The notes: generated from the letters alone by a model not told the origin. 64,000 nt of DNA from Mesorhizobium sp. WSM4311 (GCF_002295115.1 NZ_NSFV01000004.1:310001-374000); one strand, 5' to 3'; shown: positions 17,833-27,067, numbered from the stretch's first letter. Made by a program: numbers and translations.

Positions 17833-18702
17833 GCCTCCAAAATCAGGATCCGCCAACAAGGTCTGCGCATGGCCTCTATATTGCGTACCCATAGCGATGC
17901 CGTTTGCGCCACTGGTTCTGACGCCTTTATGAATGATCCATTGATCGTCGATTGCGTATCGGACACTTACCGTCGCGTTCGCCATCGCATACCCCGGCAC
18001 TTCATCAAGCGACGGGTGCACGTGTCCTGAATCAGAATAGTCGAGTTGGAAAGGGACCAAACCCTTGACCCATTCCCAAATCTGCCAGTCGCGCCGCGCT
18101 ACATCATTGCGACCGGGGTTCAAAGGCCCATAATCCTTTGGAGCACTCCAGCCGTGAAGGGTTACCGACCTCCAAGGATGATTGGCCGCCAGCGAAGCAT
18201 TGATGGTGTGCGCAACATAGTTGCCATAGGGAGCAGGGGCGTGCTCTGCCACTCCACCAACGTCAATCAAGACATCAATCTGGCCGGGATTCCACGCCGC
18301 AACGCCGGCCACCCATGGCGCGAGGTGCGGCAAATCGGCTAACGGGACGTGCAATACAAAACCAGCGCCGAATGCGCCTATTAATGCAGCGGCAGCGTTG
18401 TTGTAGGCTGGCTGAGCCCTAATCGACAACGTTGGAATAACTGGTACGCCGCCTTGGCCAAGCCCATTGAAAAGCGCGGTATAAGCTACGGTGCTACCGG
18501 TGACCTCGAAGTTATAGATACCGTCCAATGCGATAGGAAAACCAGCCGCACTGGCAACCATCTTTGCTAGGAATGTCGTGGGGATCGTCCCGGTAAGTCT
18601 CACGAGAGGAAATACGCGAGCCCTTGCTACGGCATCCAAGTTTCCAAGCGCATCAGCTTCGCCGGCTTTAGTGCGGACAACAGGCACATAACGATAAGGC
18701 AT
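17698..18702 (-). CDS. Beta family protein (T4 beta-like / sce7725-type)
   Basis: A 334-residue protein opening MPYRYVPVVRTKAGEADALGNL, the start pattern of the T4 'beta protein' family. RVFPLVRLTGTIP, the VLIDVGG strand, and the C-terminal WDxRIQHYATTQGG...NRHI region also fit. The ATG at 18702 follows TTGGGGGAATCAA. It converges on the sce7726-type gene with a 135-bp overlap of their 3' ends. The pair is the main cargo of the transposon and a candidate accessory (perhaps defence) module, which is inference. Confidence 0.75.
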   Translation of the reverse strand: MPYRYVPVVRTKAGEADALGNLDAVARARVFPLVRLTGTIPTTFLAKMVASAAGFPIALDGIYNFEVTGSTVAYTALFNGLGQGGVPVIPTLSIRAQPAYNNAAAALIGAFGAGFVLHVPLADLPHLAPWVAGVAAWNPGQIDVLIDVGGVAEHAPAPYGNYVAHTINASLAANHPWRSVTLHGWSAPKDYGPLNPGRNDVARRDWQIWEWVKGLVPFQLDYSDSGHVHPSLDEVPGYAMANATVSVRYAIDDQWIIHKGVRTSGANGIAMGTQYRGHAQTLLADPDFGGLAIPSWGDGRIQHYATTQGGAGGRGQWAAVLLNRHIAHVADRLP

Positions 18703-18836
18703 TTGATTCCCCCAAGATTTTACTCAGGGGAGTGGTAGCACCGCGCGACCGCTAAGGAAAGCCGGGTCTGTCAAATATATAATCGCCTATCACAAAAGAG
18801 TTCAAACCGTGAACAAAATCTGGCATGGTGCCTGCC

Positions 18837-19337
18837 ATGCCGATCATTTCCCCCATCGCAATCAACCCCCTCATCGACGGTCGCCAGTCCGAACGCGCCA
18901 TGCTGGTGCGGCGCGGCGTGCAGCGGCTGCTCATGGCGATGGGCGCGCATGTGCTGCCTGAACTGTCGCTGGCCACCGGCCGCCGCGCCGACCTCGTGGC
19001 GCTGACCCGCCAGGGCGACATCTGGATCATCGAGATCAAATCCTCGATCGAGGATTTCCGGGTCGACCGCAAATGGCCCGATTACCGGCTGCATTCCGAC
19101 CGCTTCTTCTTCGCCACCCATCCCGGCGTGCCCTCGGAGATCTTTCCCGAAGAGTGCGGCTTCATCCTCTCCGACGGCTATGGCGCCGAGATCCTGCGCG
19201 AGGCGCCGGAGCACCGCATGGCGGCGGCAACGCGCAAGGCGCTGATGCTGCGCATCGCGCGCGCCGGTGCGGCGCGGCTGCTGGCGGCGGAACTGGCCGG
19301 CGTCTCGGTGCCGGCGCTGGAAGGGGAGAGCGAATAG
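18837..19337 (+). CDS. mmcB: MmcB family DNA repair protein
   Basis: A 166-residue protein. RRADLVALTRQGDIWIIEIKSSIEDFRVDRKWPDY (about residues 48-82) gives the D...ExK signature of the MmcB family, an alphaproteobacterial SOS-linked protein required for mitomycin-C resistance in Caulobacter. ATG 18837 gives the usual N-terminus; ATG 18825 is possible, and neither has a good ribosome site. The IS1595 insertion ends 42-49 bp upstream, so the native promoter or its LexA site may be displaced. Confidence 0.88.
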   Translation: MPIISPIAINPLIDGRQSERAMLVRRGVQRLLMAMGAHVLPELSLATGRRADLVALTRQGDIWIIEIKSSIEDFRVDRKWPDYRLHSDRFFFATHPGVPSEIFPEECGFILSDGYGAEILREAPEHRMAAATRKALMLRIARAGAARLLAAELAGVSVPALEGESE

Positions 19338-19361
19338 TTCGCGGAACCGCGAACCGCGCCG

Positions 19362-20558
19362 CTACTCCTGCTCTTCTTCCGCCCCACCCGCGGCCGGCGC
19401 CATCAGCAGCACGGCCGCGCCGAGGATGGCGGCGACGAAGGAGCCGGCGAGGATGCCGACCTTGACCGCATCCTGCAGGGCTACGTCGCCGGCAAAGGCG
19501 AGCAGGCCGATGAACAGGCTCATGGTGAAGCCGATGCCGCAGAGCAGCGAGATGCCGATCATATGCGACCATCCGGCATGGGCCGGCAGGTCGGCCAGGC
19601 CGAGCCTTATGGCGAGTGCCGAAGAGCCGAAGACGCCGACCAGCTTGCCGACCACCAGGCCGGCGGCGACGCCCAGCGTCAGCGGCTCGATCAGCGCGCC
19701 AAAACTCAGGCCGGCGAGCGAAACGCCGGCATTGGCGAAACCGAAGATCGGGATGACGAAAAAGGGCACGATCTTGTGCAGGCCATGCTCGAGCCGGTGC
19801 AGCGGCGAATGGTCGAGATCGTGGCCGATCCCGGCGGAGCGCTCGAGCGGAATGGTCAGCGCCAGCGCAACGCCGGCAAGCGTGGCGTGGACGCCCGATT
19901 TCAGCACCAATACCCACAGGATTGCGCCGAGCACGAGATAGGGCACCAGCGTCATCACCCGCATGCGGTTGAGCACGACAAGCACCGCAATGACGGCGAA
20001 GGCGGCGCCGAGATAGGCGAGCGACAGGCCACTCGTATAGAAGATGGCGATGATGATGACGGCGCCGAGGTCGTCGATGATGGCGAGCGCGGTCAGGAAG
20101 ACTTTCAGCGAAGCCGGCACACGGCTGCCGAGCAGCGACAGCACGCCAAGCGCGAAGGCGATGTCGGTGGCGGTCGGGATCGCCCAGCCGGAGAGTGCCG
20201 CCGAATTGTTGCGGTTGATCAAGACATAGACCAGCGCCGGAACCACCATGCCGCCGGCCGCTGCGATGCCGGGCAGCACGCGGCGCGGCCAGGTCGACAG
20301 CTGGCCATCCAGCATCTCGCGCTTGATCTCCAGCCCGACGAGCAGGAAGAACACCGCCATCAGCCCGTCATTGACCCAGTGCGAGATGCTGAGCGGTCCG
20401 AGATAGGCATGGAGAACGGAGAAATAGGTTTCGGCGAGCGGTGAGTTGGCGACGATCAAGGCGAGTGCCGCCGCCACCATCAGGATGATGCCGCCAGCCG
20501 CCTCGCTGTCGAGGAATTCGCGGAAGACGGAAACCGGCCGCTGCTTCAAATCCTGCAT
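19362..20558 (-). CDS. nhaA: Na+/H+ antiporter NhaA
   Basis: A 398-residue inner-membrane protein with about 12 hydrophobic segments. The family motifs are present: [27 protein letters not shown] (with the conserved Asp of the ion site), and [14 protein letters not shown] (the DD pair that binds Na+/H+). It exchanges Na+ for H+ across the membrane at alkaline pH. It ends 25 bp from the convergent mmcB gene. Confidence 0.96.
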   Translation of the reverse strand: MQDLKQRPVSVFREFLDSEAAGGIILMVAAALALIVANSPLAETYFSVLHAYLGPLSISHWVNDGLMAVFFLLVGLEIKREMLDGQLSTWPRRVLPGIAAAGGMVVPALVYVLINRNNSAALSGWAIPTATDIAFALGVLSLLGSRVPASLKVFLTALAIIDDLGAVIIIAIFYTSGLSLAYLGAAFAVIAVLVVLNRMRVMTLVPYLVLGAILWVLVLKSGVHATLAGVALALTIPLERSAGIGHDLDHSPLHRLEHGLHKIVPFFVIPIFGFANAGVSLAGLSFGALIEPLTLGVAAGLVVGKLVGVFGSSALAIRLGLADLPAHAGWSHMIGISLLCGIGFTMSLFIGLLAFAGDVALQDAVKVGILAGSFVAAILGAAVLLMAPAAGGAEEEQE

Positions 20559-20610
20559 GTCGCCTCCGTTAAGCCGCCTGATCAGCAGGCTTCACTATCC
20601 AAACGCCGGT

Positions 20611-20785
20611 GCCGCCCCTCACCTGCCTGCCGGCATCCTCTCCCCGTATAGTGACGGGGAGAGGGGCGCTGTCATCGCCGATTTCGCCAATCGCCAACGT
20701 CGCAAGAAGGGCGCCGGCATCGGCCAGCCCCCTTCTCCCCGTCACTATACGGGGAGAAGTGCCCGGCAGGGCGATGAGGGGCGGC
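20611..20785. repeat. Large inverted-repeat intergenic element (Mesorhizobium-type)
   Basis: Two arms of about 54 bp (20611-20664 and 20731-20785) are inverted copies of each other. Each contains CTCCCCGTATAGTGACGGGGAG, itself a hairpin (CTCCCCGT/ACGGGGAG). The outer parts share GCCGCCCCTCA...CTGCCGGGCA. Such paired palindromes are dispersed in rhizobial intergenic regions. This one separates nhaA from actR (gap 20559-20861). Confidence 0.8.
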
Positions 20786-20861
20786 GCTGACTTTGAGAAT
20801 TGACGGCCTCCACCGCGAACTCGAAATCGGCCCAAGGCAATTGCCTTGCGTGTCCTGGATC

Positions 20862-21425
20862 CTAACGCGGCGCGCGCTTGGCCAGTATGCGCTGCAGCGT
20901 GCGGCGATGCATGTTGAGCCGGCGCGCTGTTTCGGAAACGTTGCGCTCGCACATTTCGTAGACGCGCTGGATATGCTCCCAACGCACGCGGTCGGCCGAC
21001 ATCGGGTTTTCCGGCGGTGCGGCGCGCTCGCCCGAGGTGCGGGTGAGGGCGGCGAAGATGTCGTCGGCATCGGCAGGCTTCGACAGATAATCGACGGCGC
21101 CAAGCTTCACCGCGGTCACCGCGGTGGCGATGTTGCCGTAGCCGGTCAGGATGATGGTGCGGGAATCTTCGCGCTTCTCGCGGATGGCGGCGACGACATC
21201 GAGGCCGTTGCCGTCGCCGAGCCGCATGTCGACCACAGCATAGGCCGGCGGATTGGCGCGGGCCTTGCCCACGGCCTCCTCGACGCTCTCGGCGGTCTCG
21301 ACCACAAAACCCCTGGTTTCCATGGCGCGGGCGAGACGCGTGAGGAACGGCTTGTCGTCATCGACGATCAGAAGCGAGGTGTCCTCGCCTTCAACCATTG
21401 CGCCAATATTTTCATCGCCTGTCAT
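20862..21425 (-). CDS. actR: Redox/acid response regulator ActR (RegA/PrrA family)
   Basis: A 187-residue two-component regulator. The receiver domain has LLIVDDDKPF, the phospho-acceptor Asp in VVDMRLGDGNGL, TGYGN and the Lys of LSKPAD. The C-terminal Fis-type HTH has NVSETARRLNMHRRTLQRIL, nearly invariant in the RegA/PrrA/ActR group. It works with ActS, encoded just upstream, in redox, acid tolerance and CO2/N2 fixation control. ATG 21425 is chosen over an earlier in-frame codon because it gives the standard N-terminus. Confidence 0.94.
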   Translation of the reverse strand: MTGDENIGAMVEGEDTSLLIVDDDKPFLTRLARAMETRGFVVETAESVEEAVGKARANPPAYAVVDMRLGDGNGLDVVAAIREKREDSRTIILTGYGNIATAVTAVKLGAVDYLSKPADADDIFAALTRTSGERAAPPENPMSADRVRWEHIQRVYEMCERNVSETARRLNMHRRTLQRILAKRAPR

Positions 21426-21489
21426 CGTCGTGAGAATTCCTGCTGCCTTAATTTTACGCAGATATAGTTTTGCGCCGCTATTGTCCAAT

Positions 21490-22821
21490 TCACGCAGTGT
21501 CAAACATGGTGGCCGGGGCCGTTTCCGGGTTCAGGAAGACCGATCTCGGCCACGAAATCTGCACCACGGCGCCCTCGCCCAGGCCGCTCGAATTGCGGAA
21601 ATCGAGCGTGGCGCCCGAGCGTTCGAGCAGAGTCTTGGCGATGAACAGGCCGAGTCCCAGGCCGCCGCCGGCCTCGGTGCCCTGGCGCGTCGACATATAC
21701 GGCTCGCCGATGCGGTCGATGATTTCGGGTGGGAAACCAGGCCCGTCATCGATGATCGAGAAGGTGACGGTCGCCTCGTCCCAGCTCCAGCGCACGGTGA
21801 CGCTCTTGCGGGCGAAATCGACGGCGTTCTCGACCAGATTGCCGAGGCCGTAGATAACGCCCGGATTGCGGCGCCCGACCGGCTCCGGGCCGGTGCGCTC
21901 GCCCGGGCGAAGCTTGATCGAGATGCCGAAGTCGCGATGCGGCGCGGTGACCTCCTCGACCAGCGAGGTCAGCGGCAAACGGGAAAGATGCGCCTCGCCC
22001 TCCGACGAAAGGCTGGTCAGGCGCTTGAGGATTTCGCGGCAGCGTTCGCTTTGCGAGCGCAGCAGCTTCACGTCTTCCCCGTATTTCGGGTCGCTGCCGA
22101 GCGCCTTTTCCATCTCCTTGGCGACGAGCGTGATGGTGGCGAGCGGCGTGCCGAGCTCATGCGCGGCCGCCGCCGCCAGGCCGTCGAGCGCCGAAAGGTG
22201 CTGTTCGCGCTGCAGCACCAGCTCGGTGGCGGCAAGCGCATTGGCCAAAAGCCGCGCTTCGGCGGCCACCCGGAAGGCATACATGGCGGTGAAGGCGATC
22301 GAGGACAGCACCGCCATCCACATGCCGGCGACATAGATGAAAGGCATGGCCAGCGGCGCGCCTTCATACCAGGGCAACGGCAGATGGAAGAACACCAGCA
22401 AGGTCGCCGCCAGCATCACCAGTCCGCCGAGGATGGCGGTGAGGCGTAGCGGCAGTGACGTCGCCGAAATGACGACAGGCACGGTCATCAGCAGCGAGAA
22501 CGGATTGGTCAGGCCGCCGGTCATATAGAGCAGCCCGGCAAGCTGCAGGCTGTCGAAGATCAGGATGCCGAAGGCGGCAAACGGGGTGAGCCGGTGCGCC
22601 GCCGGAAAGCGGAAGGCCAGGAACAGGTTCATCCAGGCCGAACAGGCGATCAGCGCGAAGCACAGGCTGACCGGCAGCGGGAATTTCAACCCATAGGCGA
22701 CGACAAGCACCGCCACGCTCTGGCCGACGATGGCCAGCCAGCGCAGCCGGATCAGCGTGTTCAGGCGCAGCCGCTGGCTTTGCTGAAAATCGGGCGCGTT
22801 CAGGATGTTGATCATGGCCAT
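21490..22821 (-). CDS. actS: Redox-sensing histidine kinase ActS (RegB/PrrB family)
   Basis: A 443-residue sensor with six predicted membrane helices (residues 25-190). The quinone-linked motif GGLTNPFSLL is in the membrane part. The H-box is AAAAHELGTPLATI, followed by the N box (LGNLVENAVDFA) and G boxes (DDGPGFPPEI, GGGLGLGLFIAKTLLER). It phosphorylates ActR under reducing or acidic conditions. It lies 64 bp upstream of actR on the same strand. Confidence 0.94.
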   Translation of the reverse strand: MAMINILNAPDFQQSQRLRLNTLIRLRWLAIVGQSVAVLVVAYGLKFPLPVSLCFALIACSAWMNLFLAFRFPAAHRLTPFAAFGILIFDSLQLAGLLYMTGGLTNPFSLLMTVPVVISATSLPLRLTAILGGLVMLAATLLVFFHLPLPWYEGAPLAMPFIYVAGMWMAVLSSIAFTAMYAFRVAAEARLLANALAATELVLQREQHLSALDGLAAAAAHELGTPLATITLVAKEMEKALGSDPKYGEDVKLLRSQSERCREILKRLTSLSSEGEAHLSRLPLTSLVEEVTAPHRDFGISIKLRPGERTGPEPVGRRNPGVIYGLGNLVENAVDFARKSVTVRWSWDEATVTFSIIDDGPGFPPEIIDRIGEPYMSTRQGTEAGGGLGLGLFIAKTLLERSGATLDFRNSSGLGEGAVVQISWPRSVFLNPETAPATMFDTA

Positions 22822-22847
22822 GGATTACAGCCGGGAAAGCAGGAGCG

Positions 22848-25310
22848 CTAGCTCCCGCGTGGCTTGGCACGGGCTGTAGCGGCGGCAAGCAGCGGATTTT
22901 CTGGCCAGACATGCTTGGGATAGCGCCCGCGCATGTCGGCGCGCACATCGGCCCAGGAGCCGCGCCAGAAGCCGGGCAGGTCGCGTGTCGTCTGGATCGG
23001 CCGGTGCGCCGGCGACAGCAACTCGAGTGTCAGCGGCACGGTGCCGTTGGCAATCGAGGGGTGGCGGTCGAGGCCAAACAGCTCCTGCACGCGCACCGCC
23101 AGAACCGGCCATTCGCCGTCATAGCGGATCGGCACATGACTGCCGGACGGCGCATCGAAATGCGTCGGCGCCAGTGCATCGACCTTGCGCTGCAGCTCGT
23201 GCGGCACGAGCGAGGCCAGGGCGGCCGAGACAACTCCGGGATCGATGGCGGCCAGGGACGCCGCCCCCGACAGGAAGGGCAGCAGCCAGTCGTCGAGGCG
23301 TTCGATCAGCGCTTCATCCGACATGTCGGGCCAGGGTGCGCCGAGGCCACGATGCAGCCAGGACAGCCGCTGGCGCAGCGTCTCGGCCTCCCTGCTCCAG
23401 CCGAGCAGCGACAGGCCGTGCTCGCGCAGCGCATCTATTATGGCGCGGTCGGCATCGGCGCCTGAAGGAGCCGGCAGCATCCGTTCGGCGAGCGTGATGG
23501 CGCCAAGGCGAACGGCTTCACGCACACGCACGGCGCGGCGCTCGCGATCGAAGCTGGTCTGCCGGCGCGTTTCGATCCGGTCGGCCAGCGTGGCGCGGAT
23601 GTCGTCCTCGCTTATTGCCGCGGCAGCCGCGATGCGGGCATTCTGCGCCTTGCCCTGCAGGTCGGCGACGACCAGAAACGGCTCGCCGGCCAGCGGGTCG
23701 GCGGCATCGAGCATGGCGCCGGAGCCATTGGCCAGCACGAACCGGCCGCGCTCGCCACGCGCCTTGGCGACGCGGTCCGGCCAGGCGTTCACGAGGAGCG
23801 CGCCGGCGGAAACAGGTTCACCGTTCTTCGCGCCGCCGGCCTGTTTGGCCAGCCTCTCCGCGAGTTGTCGCGCGGCGGTGGCACGCGGCGATCTTTCCCC
23901 GCGAAAGCGCATCAGCCGCCGCTCCAGATCGGCGCCATCGCCGCCAAGGCCGCGTTCGGTGAGCAGCACGGCCAGCATGGCCGCCTCGCCCGCATGGCCG
24001 CTCTTGGCGGCCTCGGCAACCATGTGTGCCAGCCGCACCGGCAGAGCGAGCTTGCGCATCGAAGCGCCCGCTTCCGTCAAACACCCCGCATCGTCGATGG
24101 CATGGAGCGCGCGCAGCAGCAGCCTTGCCTCGTTGAGCGCCGGCGCCGGCGGCGGATCGAGGAAGGCGAGACCGGTTGGGTCGGCGACGCCGAAGGCGGC
24201 ACAGTCGAGCAGCAGGCCTGAAAGGTCTGCTTCGAGGATTTCCGGCGGCGTGAAGGCGGGAAGTGCCGCCGTCTGTTCGGCGCGCCAGAGCCGGATGGCG
24301 ACGCCGGCCTGCGTGCGCCCGGCGCGGCCGGCGCGCTGGTCGGCGGATGCCTTGCTGACGCGCACCGTCTCCAGCCGCGTCAGGCCGCTCGCCGGCTCAT
24401 AGCGCGGCAGGCGCGACAGGCCGGAATCGATGACGACACGCACGCCGTCGATGGTGATGGAGGTCTCGGCAATCGACGTCGCCAGTACCACCTTGCGGCG
24501 GCCCGGCGGCGCCGGCTTGATCGCGGCGTCCTGCGCCTTGCCATCGAGCTGGCCATAAAGCGGGACGATGTCGGTGTCGGCGCCGACCTTGCCGGCCAGC
24601 CGTTCGGCGGTGCGCTCGATCTCGCGCTGGCCGGGCAGGAAGGCAAGCACGCTACCGCTCTCGTCGGCAAGGGCGGCGCGGATCGCCTTGGCCATCGCAT
24701 TCTCGATCGGGACGCCGGCCGGCCGTTCGTCGTAGCCTATGTCGACGGGGAAGGCGCGGCCCTCGCTTTCGATCACCGGCGCGCCCGACAGGAGTTTTGC
24801 CACGCGCGCGCCATCCAGTGTCGCCGACATCACCAGCAGCCGCAGATCCGGCCGCAGCGCACCCTGCACGTCGAGCGCCAGCGCCAGGCCGAAATCGCCG
24901 TCGAGCGAGCGCTCGTGGAATTCGTCGAAGAGGACCGCCGAGACGCCGGGCAGTTCGGGATCGTCGAGGATCATGCGCGCCAGCACGCCCTCGGTGACGA
25001 CCAGTATCCTGGTCTTGGCCGAGGTGCGGTTTTCCATGCGCATGGCATAGCCGACGGTCGCGCCGGGCTCCTCATCCAGCAATTGCGCCATGCGACGTGC
25101 GGCGGCGCGGGCGGCGAGCCGGCGCGGTTCGAGCAGGACGATCTTGCCTGTCCCCAGCCATGGCGCATCGAGCAGCGCCAGCGGCACCAGCGTCGTCTTG
25201 CCGGCGCCGGGCGGCGCCACCAGCACGGCGCTGTTGCGTTCGGCCAGCGCCGCACCCAAAGCCGGCAGCACGGCGGATACCGGAAGCTCCGGCAGGGATC
25301 TTGTCGTCAT
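22848..25310 (-). CDS. hrpB: ATP-dependent helicase HrpB
   Basis: An 820-residue DEAH-box helicase. Walker A is APPGAGKTTLVPLAL (about residues 36-50), the DEFHERSLDGD motif replaces DEAH, SATLDGARV is motif III, and the C-terminal helicase half has SIAETSITIDGV and QRAGRAGRTQAGVAIRLW. The HrpB-specific C-terminal region follows (HVPIRYDGEWPVLAVRVQELFG, YPKHVWPENP). The RNA or DNA substrate of HrpB is poorly known. It overlaps no neighbour; actS starts 27 bp downstream. Confidence 0.95.
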   Translation of the reverse strand: MTTRSLPELPVSAVLPALGAALAERNSAVLVAPPGAGKTTLVPLALLDAPWLGTGKIVLLEPRRLAARAAARRMAQLLDEEPGATVGYAMRMENRTSAKTRILVVTEGVLARMILDDPELPGVSAVLFDEFHERSLDGDFGLALALDVQGALRPDLRLLVMSATLDGARVAKLLSGAPVIESEGRAFPVDIGYDERPAGVPIENAMAKAIRAALADESGSVLAFLPGQREIERTAERLAGKVGADTDIVPLYGQLDGKAQDAAIKPAPPGRRKVVLATSIAETSITIDGVRVVIDSGLSRLPRYEPASGLTRLETVRVSKASADQRAGRAGRTQAGVAIRLWRAEQTAALPAFTPPEILEADLSGLLLDCAAFGVADPTGLAFLDPPPAPALNEARLLLRALHAIDDAGCLTEAGASMRKLALPVRLAHMVAEAAKSGHAGEAAMLAVLLTERGLGGDGADLERRLMRFRGERSPRATAARQLAERLAKQAGGAKNGEPVSAGALLVNAWPDRVAKARGERGRFVLANGSGAMLDAADPLAGEPFLVVADLQGKAQNARIAAAAAISEDDIRATLADRIETRRQTSFDRERRAVRVREAVRLGAITLAERMLPAPSGADADRAIIDALREHGLSLLGWSREAETLRQRLSWLHRGLGAPWPDMSDEALIERLDDWLLPFLSGAASLAAIDPGVVSAALASLVPHELQRKVDALAPTHFDAPSGSHVPIRYDGEWPVLAVRVQELFGLDRHPSIANGTVPLTLELLSPAHRPIQTTRDLPGFWRGSWADVRADMRGRYPKHVWPENPLLAAATARAKPRGS

Positions 25311-25357
25311 CGCGTCCGCATATCAGCGGTCACGGTCACCGTGCAACCGGCGCCGGC

Positions 25358-26248
25358 TCAAAGCCGGGTGCGCGCAAACGGGTTCCAGCGCACGGTGCCC
25401 AGCCGCACCTCCTCGCGCACCATGGTCAGCAGGCCGGCCCCGCCGACGACCGCAAGGCCGACCAGCGACAGCCAGTCCGGGTATTCCCGGAAGAACAACG
25501 CGCCGAGGATCACCGCCCAGACGATCTGCGAATAATGCGTCGGCGCGATCCGGTTGGCGGGAGCGTATTTGGCGGCGAGCAGCTGCATGAATTGCCCACC
25601 CGCGGTGAAGGCGCCGGCCATCGCCAGCCAGACGAGCTGCATGGCATTCGGCAAGGTGAAGGAGGTGGCCGCAGCGCCCGCCCCGTTGAACAGCAGACCA
25701 TAGCCGACAAGCACGCCGAGCATCGAGGTGCGCTTTTCCTGCTGGGCGAGCGAGCGCAGCAGGATGACGCTGGCCGCGGCGAGGAAGGCGTTTACGAAGG
25801 CGGCCAGGTGGCCGAGGTTCAATTCGCGAAAACCCGGCCGCACCACCAACATCACCCCGGCAAAGCCGGCCACCACCGCCAGCCATCGCCATGGGCCGAC
25901 CTGTTCCTTCAGGATGACGGTGGACAGGATGGTGACAAGCAAGGGCGCCAGGAAGATCAGCGCGTAGACTTCGGCAAGCGGAATGTGGGTGAAGGCATAG
26001 ACGCTGAGCACACCGGAGGCGATGCCGGCCCAGGCGCGCGCCTGCACTGCCCATGGCCGCTTCATGCGCCAGAAATCGCGCCAGCGTTCAGCGGCCGGGC
26101 GGGTGAAGAACAGGAAAAAGCCGGCAAACAAAGTGGCGAAGAACCCGATCTCGAAGACGGTGAACTGTCCGCCCAGGCTCTTGATAACGGCATCGCTGCC
26201 CGAATAGCTTGCATAGGCGAGCAGAGCGAGCAGGATTCCGTTCGGCAC
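25358..26248 (-). CDS. DMT-superfamily (EamA) transporter
   Basis: Two EamA repeats with ten hydrophobic segments. PNGILLALLAYASYSGSDAVIKSLG opens the first, and the half-domain ends VGPWRWLAVVAGFAGVMLVVRPG are typical. Substrate unknown; exporters of metabolites are common in this family. GTG 26248 (after GGAAATGGAAAAAC) gives a clean N-terminus and no overlap. An ATG at 26302 would add 18 residues and overlap the divergent PIG-L gene by 27 bp. Confidence 0.85.
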   Translation of the reverse strand: MPNGILLALLAYASYSGSDAVIKSLGGQFTVFEIGFFATLFAGFFLFFTRPAAERWRDFWRMKRPWAVQARAWAGIASGVLSVYAFTHIPLAEVYALIFLAPLLVTILSTVILKEQVGPWRWLAVVAGFAGVMLVVRPGFRELNLGHLAAFVNAFLAAASVILLRSLAQQEKRTSMLGVLVGYGLLFNGAGAAATSFTLPNAMQLVWLAMAGAFTAGGQFMQLLAAKYAPANRIAPTHYSQIVWAVILGALFFREYPDWLSLVGLAVVGGAGLLTMVREEVRLGTVRWNPFARTRL

Positions 26249-26275
26249 GTTTTTCCATTTCCGGGAGAGAGCAGC

Positions 26276-26974
26276 TTGAAAATTTTGACGCTCGGTGCGC
26301 ATCCGGACGACATCGAGATCTTCATGTTCGGTACTCTGGCCGCCTACGCGGCGCAAGGCGCAGAACTGACTTTTGCCGCGGCCACGGATGGGGCCAAGGG
26401 CGGCAAGAGTGATGCCACGGTCCTTGCGCGTGTCCGCCGCGAGGAAGCAACGGCGGCGGCAGCACTACTTGGTGCCGCGCCACGCTTTCTCGACTTTCCC
26501 GACGGCGAGCTGGTGGCCGATGCCGCGCTCATCGGCGCGCTGAAAACGCTGATCCGCGAGACCGGGCCTGAGCTGGTGATCACGCACGCGTCCAACGACT
26601 ATCACGCCGACCACCGCGCGCTGTCGGACGGCGTGCGCATCGCGGCCTCGTTCGCGGTTCCGGTGCTGCATGCCGATACGATGGGCGGCACCGGGTTCTC
26701 ACCGACGCACTATGTCGATATTTCCGCCTACCGGGATATCAAGACACAGGCGATCCGCATGCACCGGTCACAGCGGCCGGAGCAATATGTCGACCGGGCG
26801 CGCATCCAGAATGAATTTCGCGCCGGCCAATGCAACGCTTTCCCCGGTTCTCTGGCCGAGGCTTTTCGCTTCGAGCCTACATTTCCCTTCGCCGACATAC
26901 GCGCCTTGCTGCCGCCCGCGCCGCCGGTCCGGCCGGTGGCGCCACAGACGAACGCCATCAGCGAGGCCGGCTGA
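26276..26974 (+). CDS. PIG-L family deacetylase
   Basis: A 232-residue protein starting at TTG 26276 after GGGAGAGAGCAGC. The zinc-binding motifs AHPDD (residues 9-13) and the later HxxH-type HASNDYHADHRAL are those of LmbE/PIG-L N-acetylglucosamine deacetylases. These cleave N-acetyl groups from glycans, lipids or small thiols; the substrate is not evident. The unusual TTG start is supported by the ribosome site and by AHPDD being near the N-terminus as in the family. Confidence 0.87.
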   Translation: MKILTLGAHPDDIEIFMFGTLAAYAAQGAELTFAAATDGAKGGKSDATVLARVRREEATAAAALLGAAPRFLDFPDGELVADAALIGALKTLIRETGPELVITHASNDYHADHRALSDGVRIAASFAVPVLHADTMGGTGFSPTHYVDISAYRDIKTQAIRMHRSQRPEQYVDRARIQNEFRAGQCNAFPGSLAEAFRFEPTFPFADIRALLPPAPPVRPVAPQTNAISEAG

Positions 26975-27067
26975 GCCGCTGCCGGAGAAACATCCGGCGA
27001 CCATTTCCCAACAATTTCAATCATCCGTTTCGTCATGTTGCGACGCAGCAACGAATTCGCTTGCGTT

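Larger units (their letters stand above)
14770..18787. mobile_element. IS1595-family transposon with passenger genes (4018 bp)
   Basis: Perfect 24-bp terminal inverted repeats at 14770-14793 (GGCGATTATATATTTGACAG...) and 18764-18787, flanked by an exact 8-bp target duplication TATCACAA at 14762-14769 and 18788-18795. It encodes an ISXO2-type transposase near the left end, then DUF3800 (frameshifted), a 52-aa protein, an sce7726-type protein and a beta-family protein. Perfect ends and target duplication indicate a recent insertion. Base composition around 16.0-17.1 kb is markedly more AT-rich than the host. Confidence 0.9.

Noticed and set aside
13031..18800. An integrative element inserted at the tRNA gene
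   Set aside because: No integrase and no tRNA 3'-end duplication; the boundaries fit IS1595-type transposition instead.
20611..20785. CRISPR-like repeats between nhaA and actR
   Set aside because: Only two inverted copies, no regular spacers; it is an inverted-repeat intergenic element.
25097..26974. A 625-codon plus-strand open frame across hrpB and the DMT gene
   Set aside because: Only its last 232 codons (from 26276) encode a known protein (PIG-L). The upstream part is antisense to two clear genes and has no domain; high GC explains the long opening.
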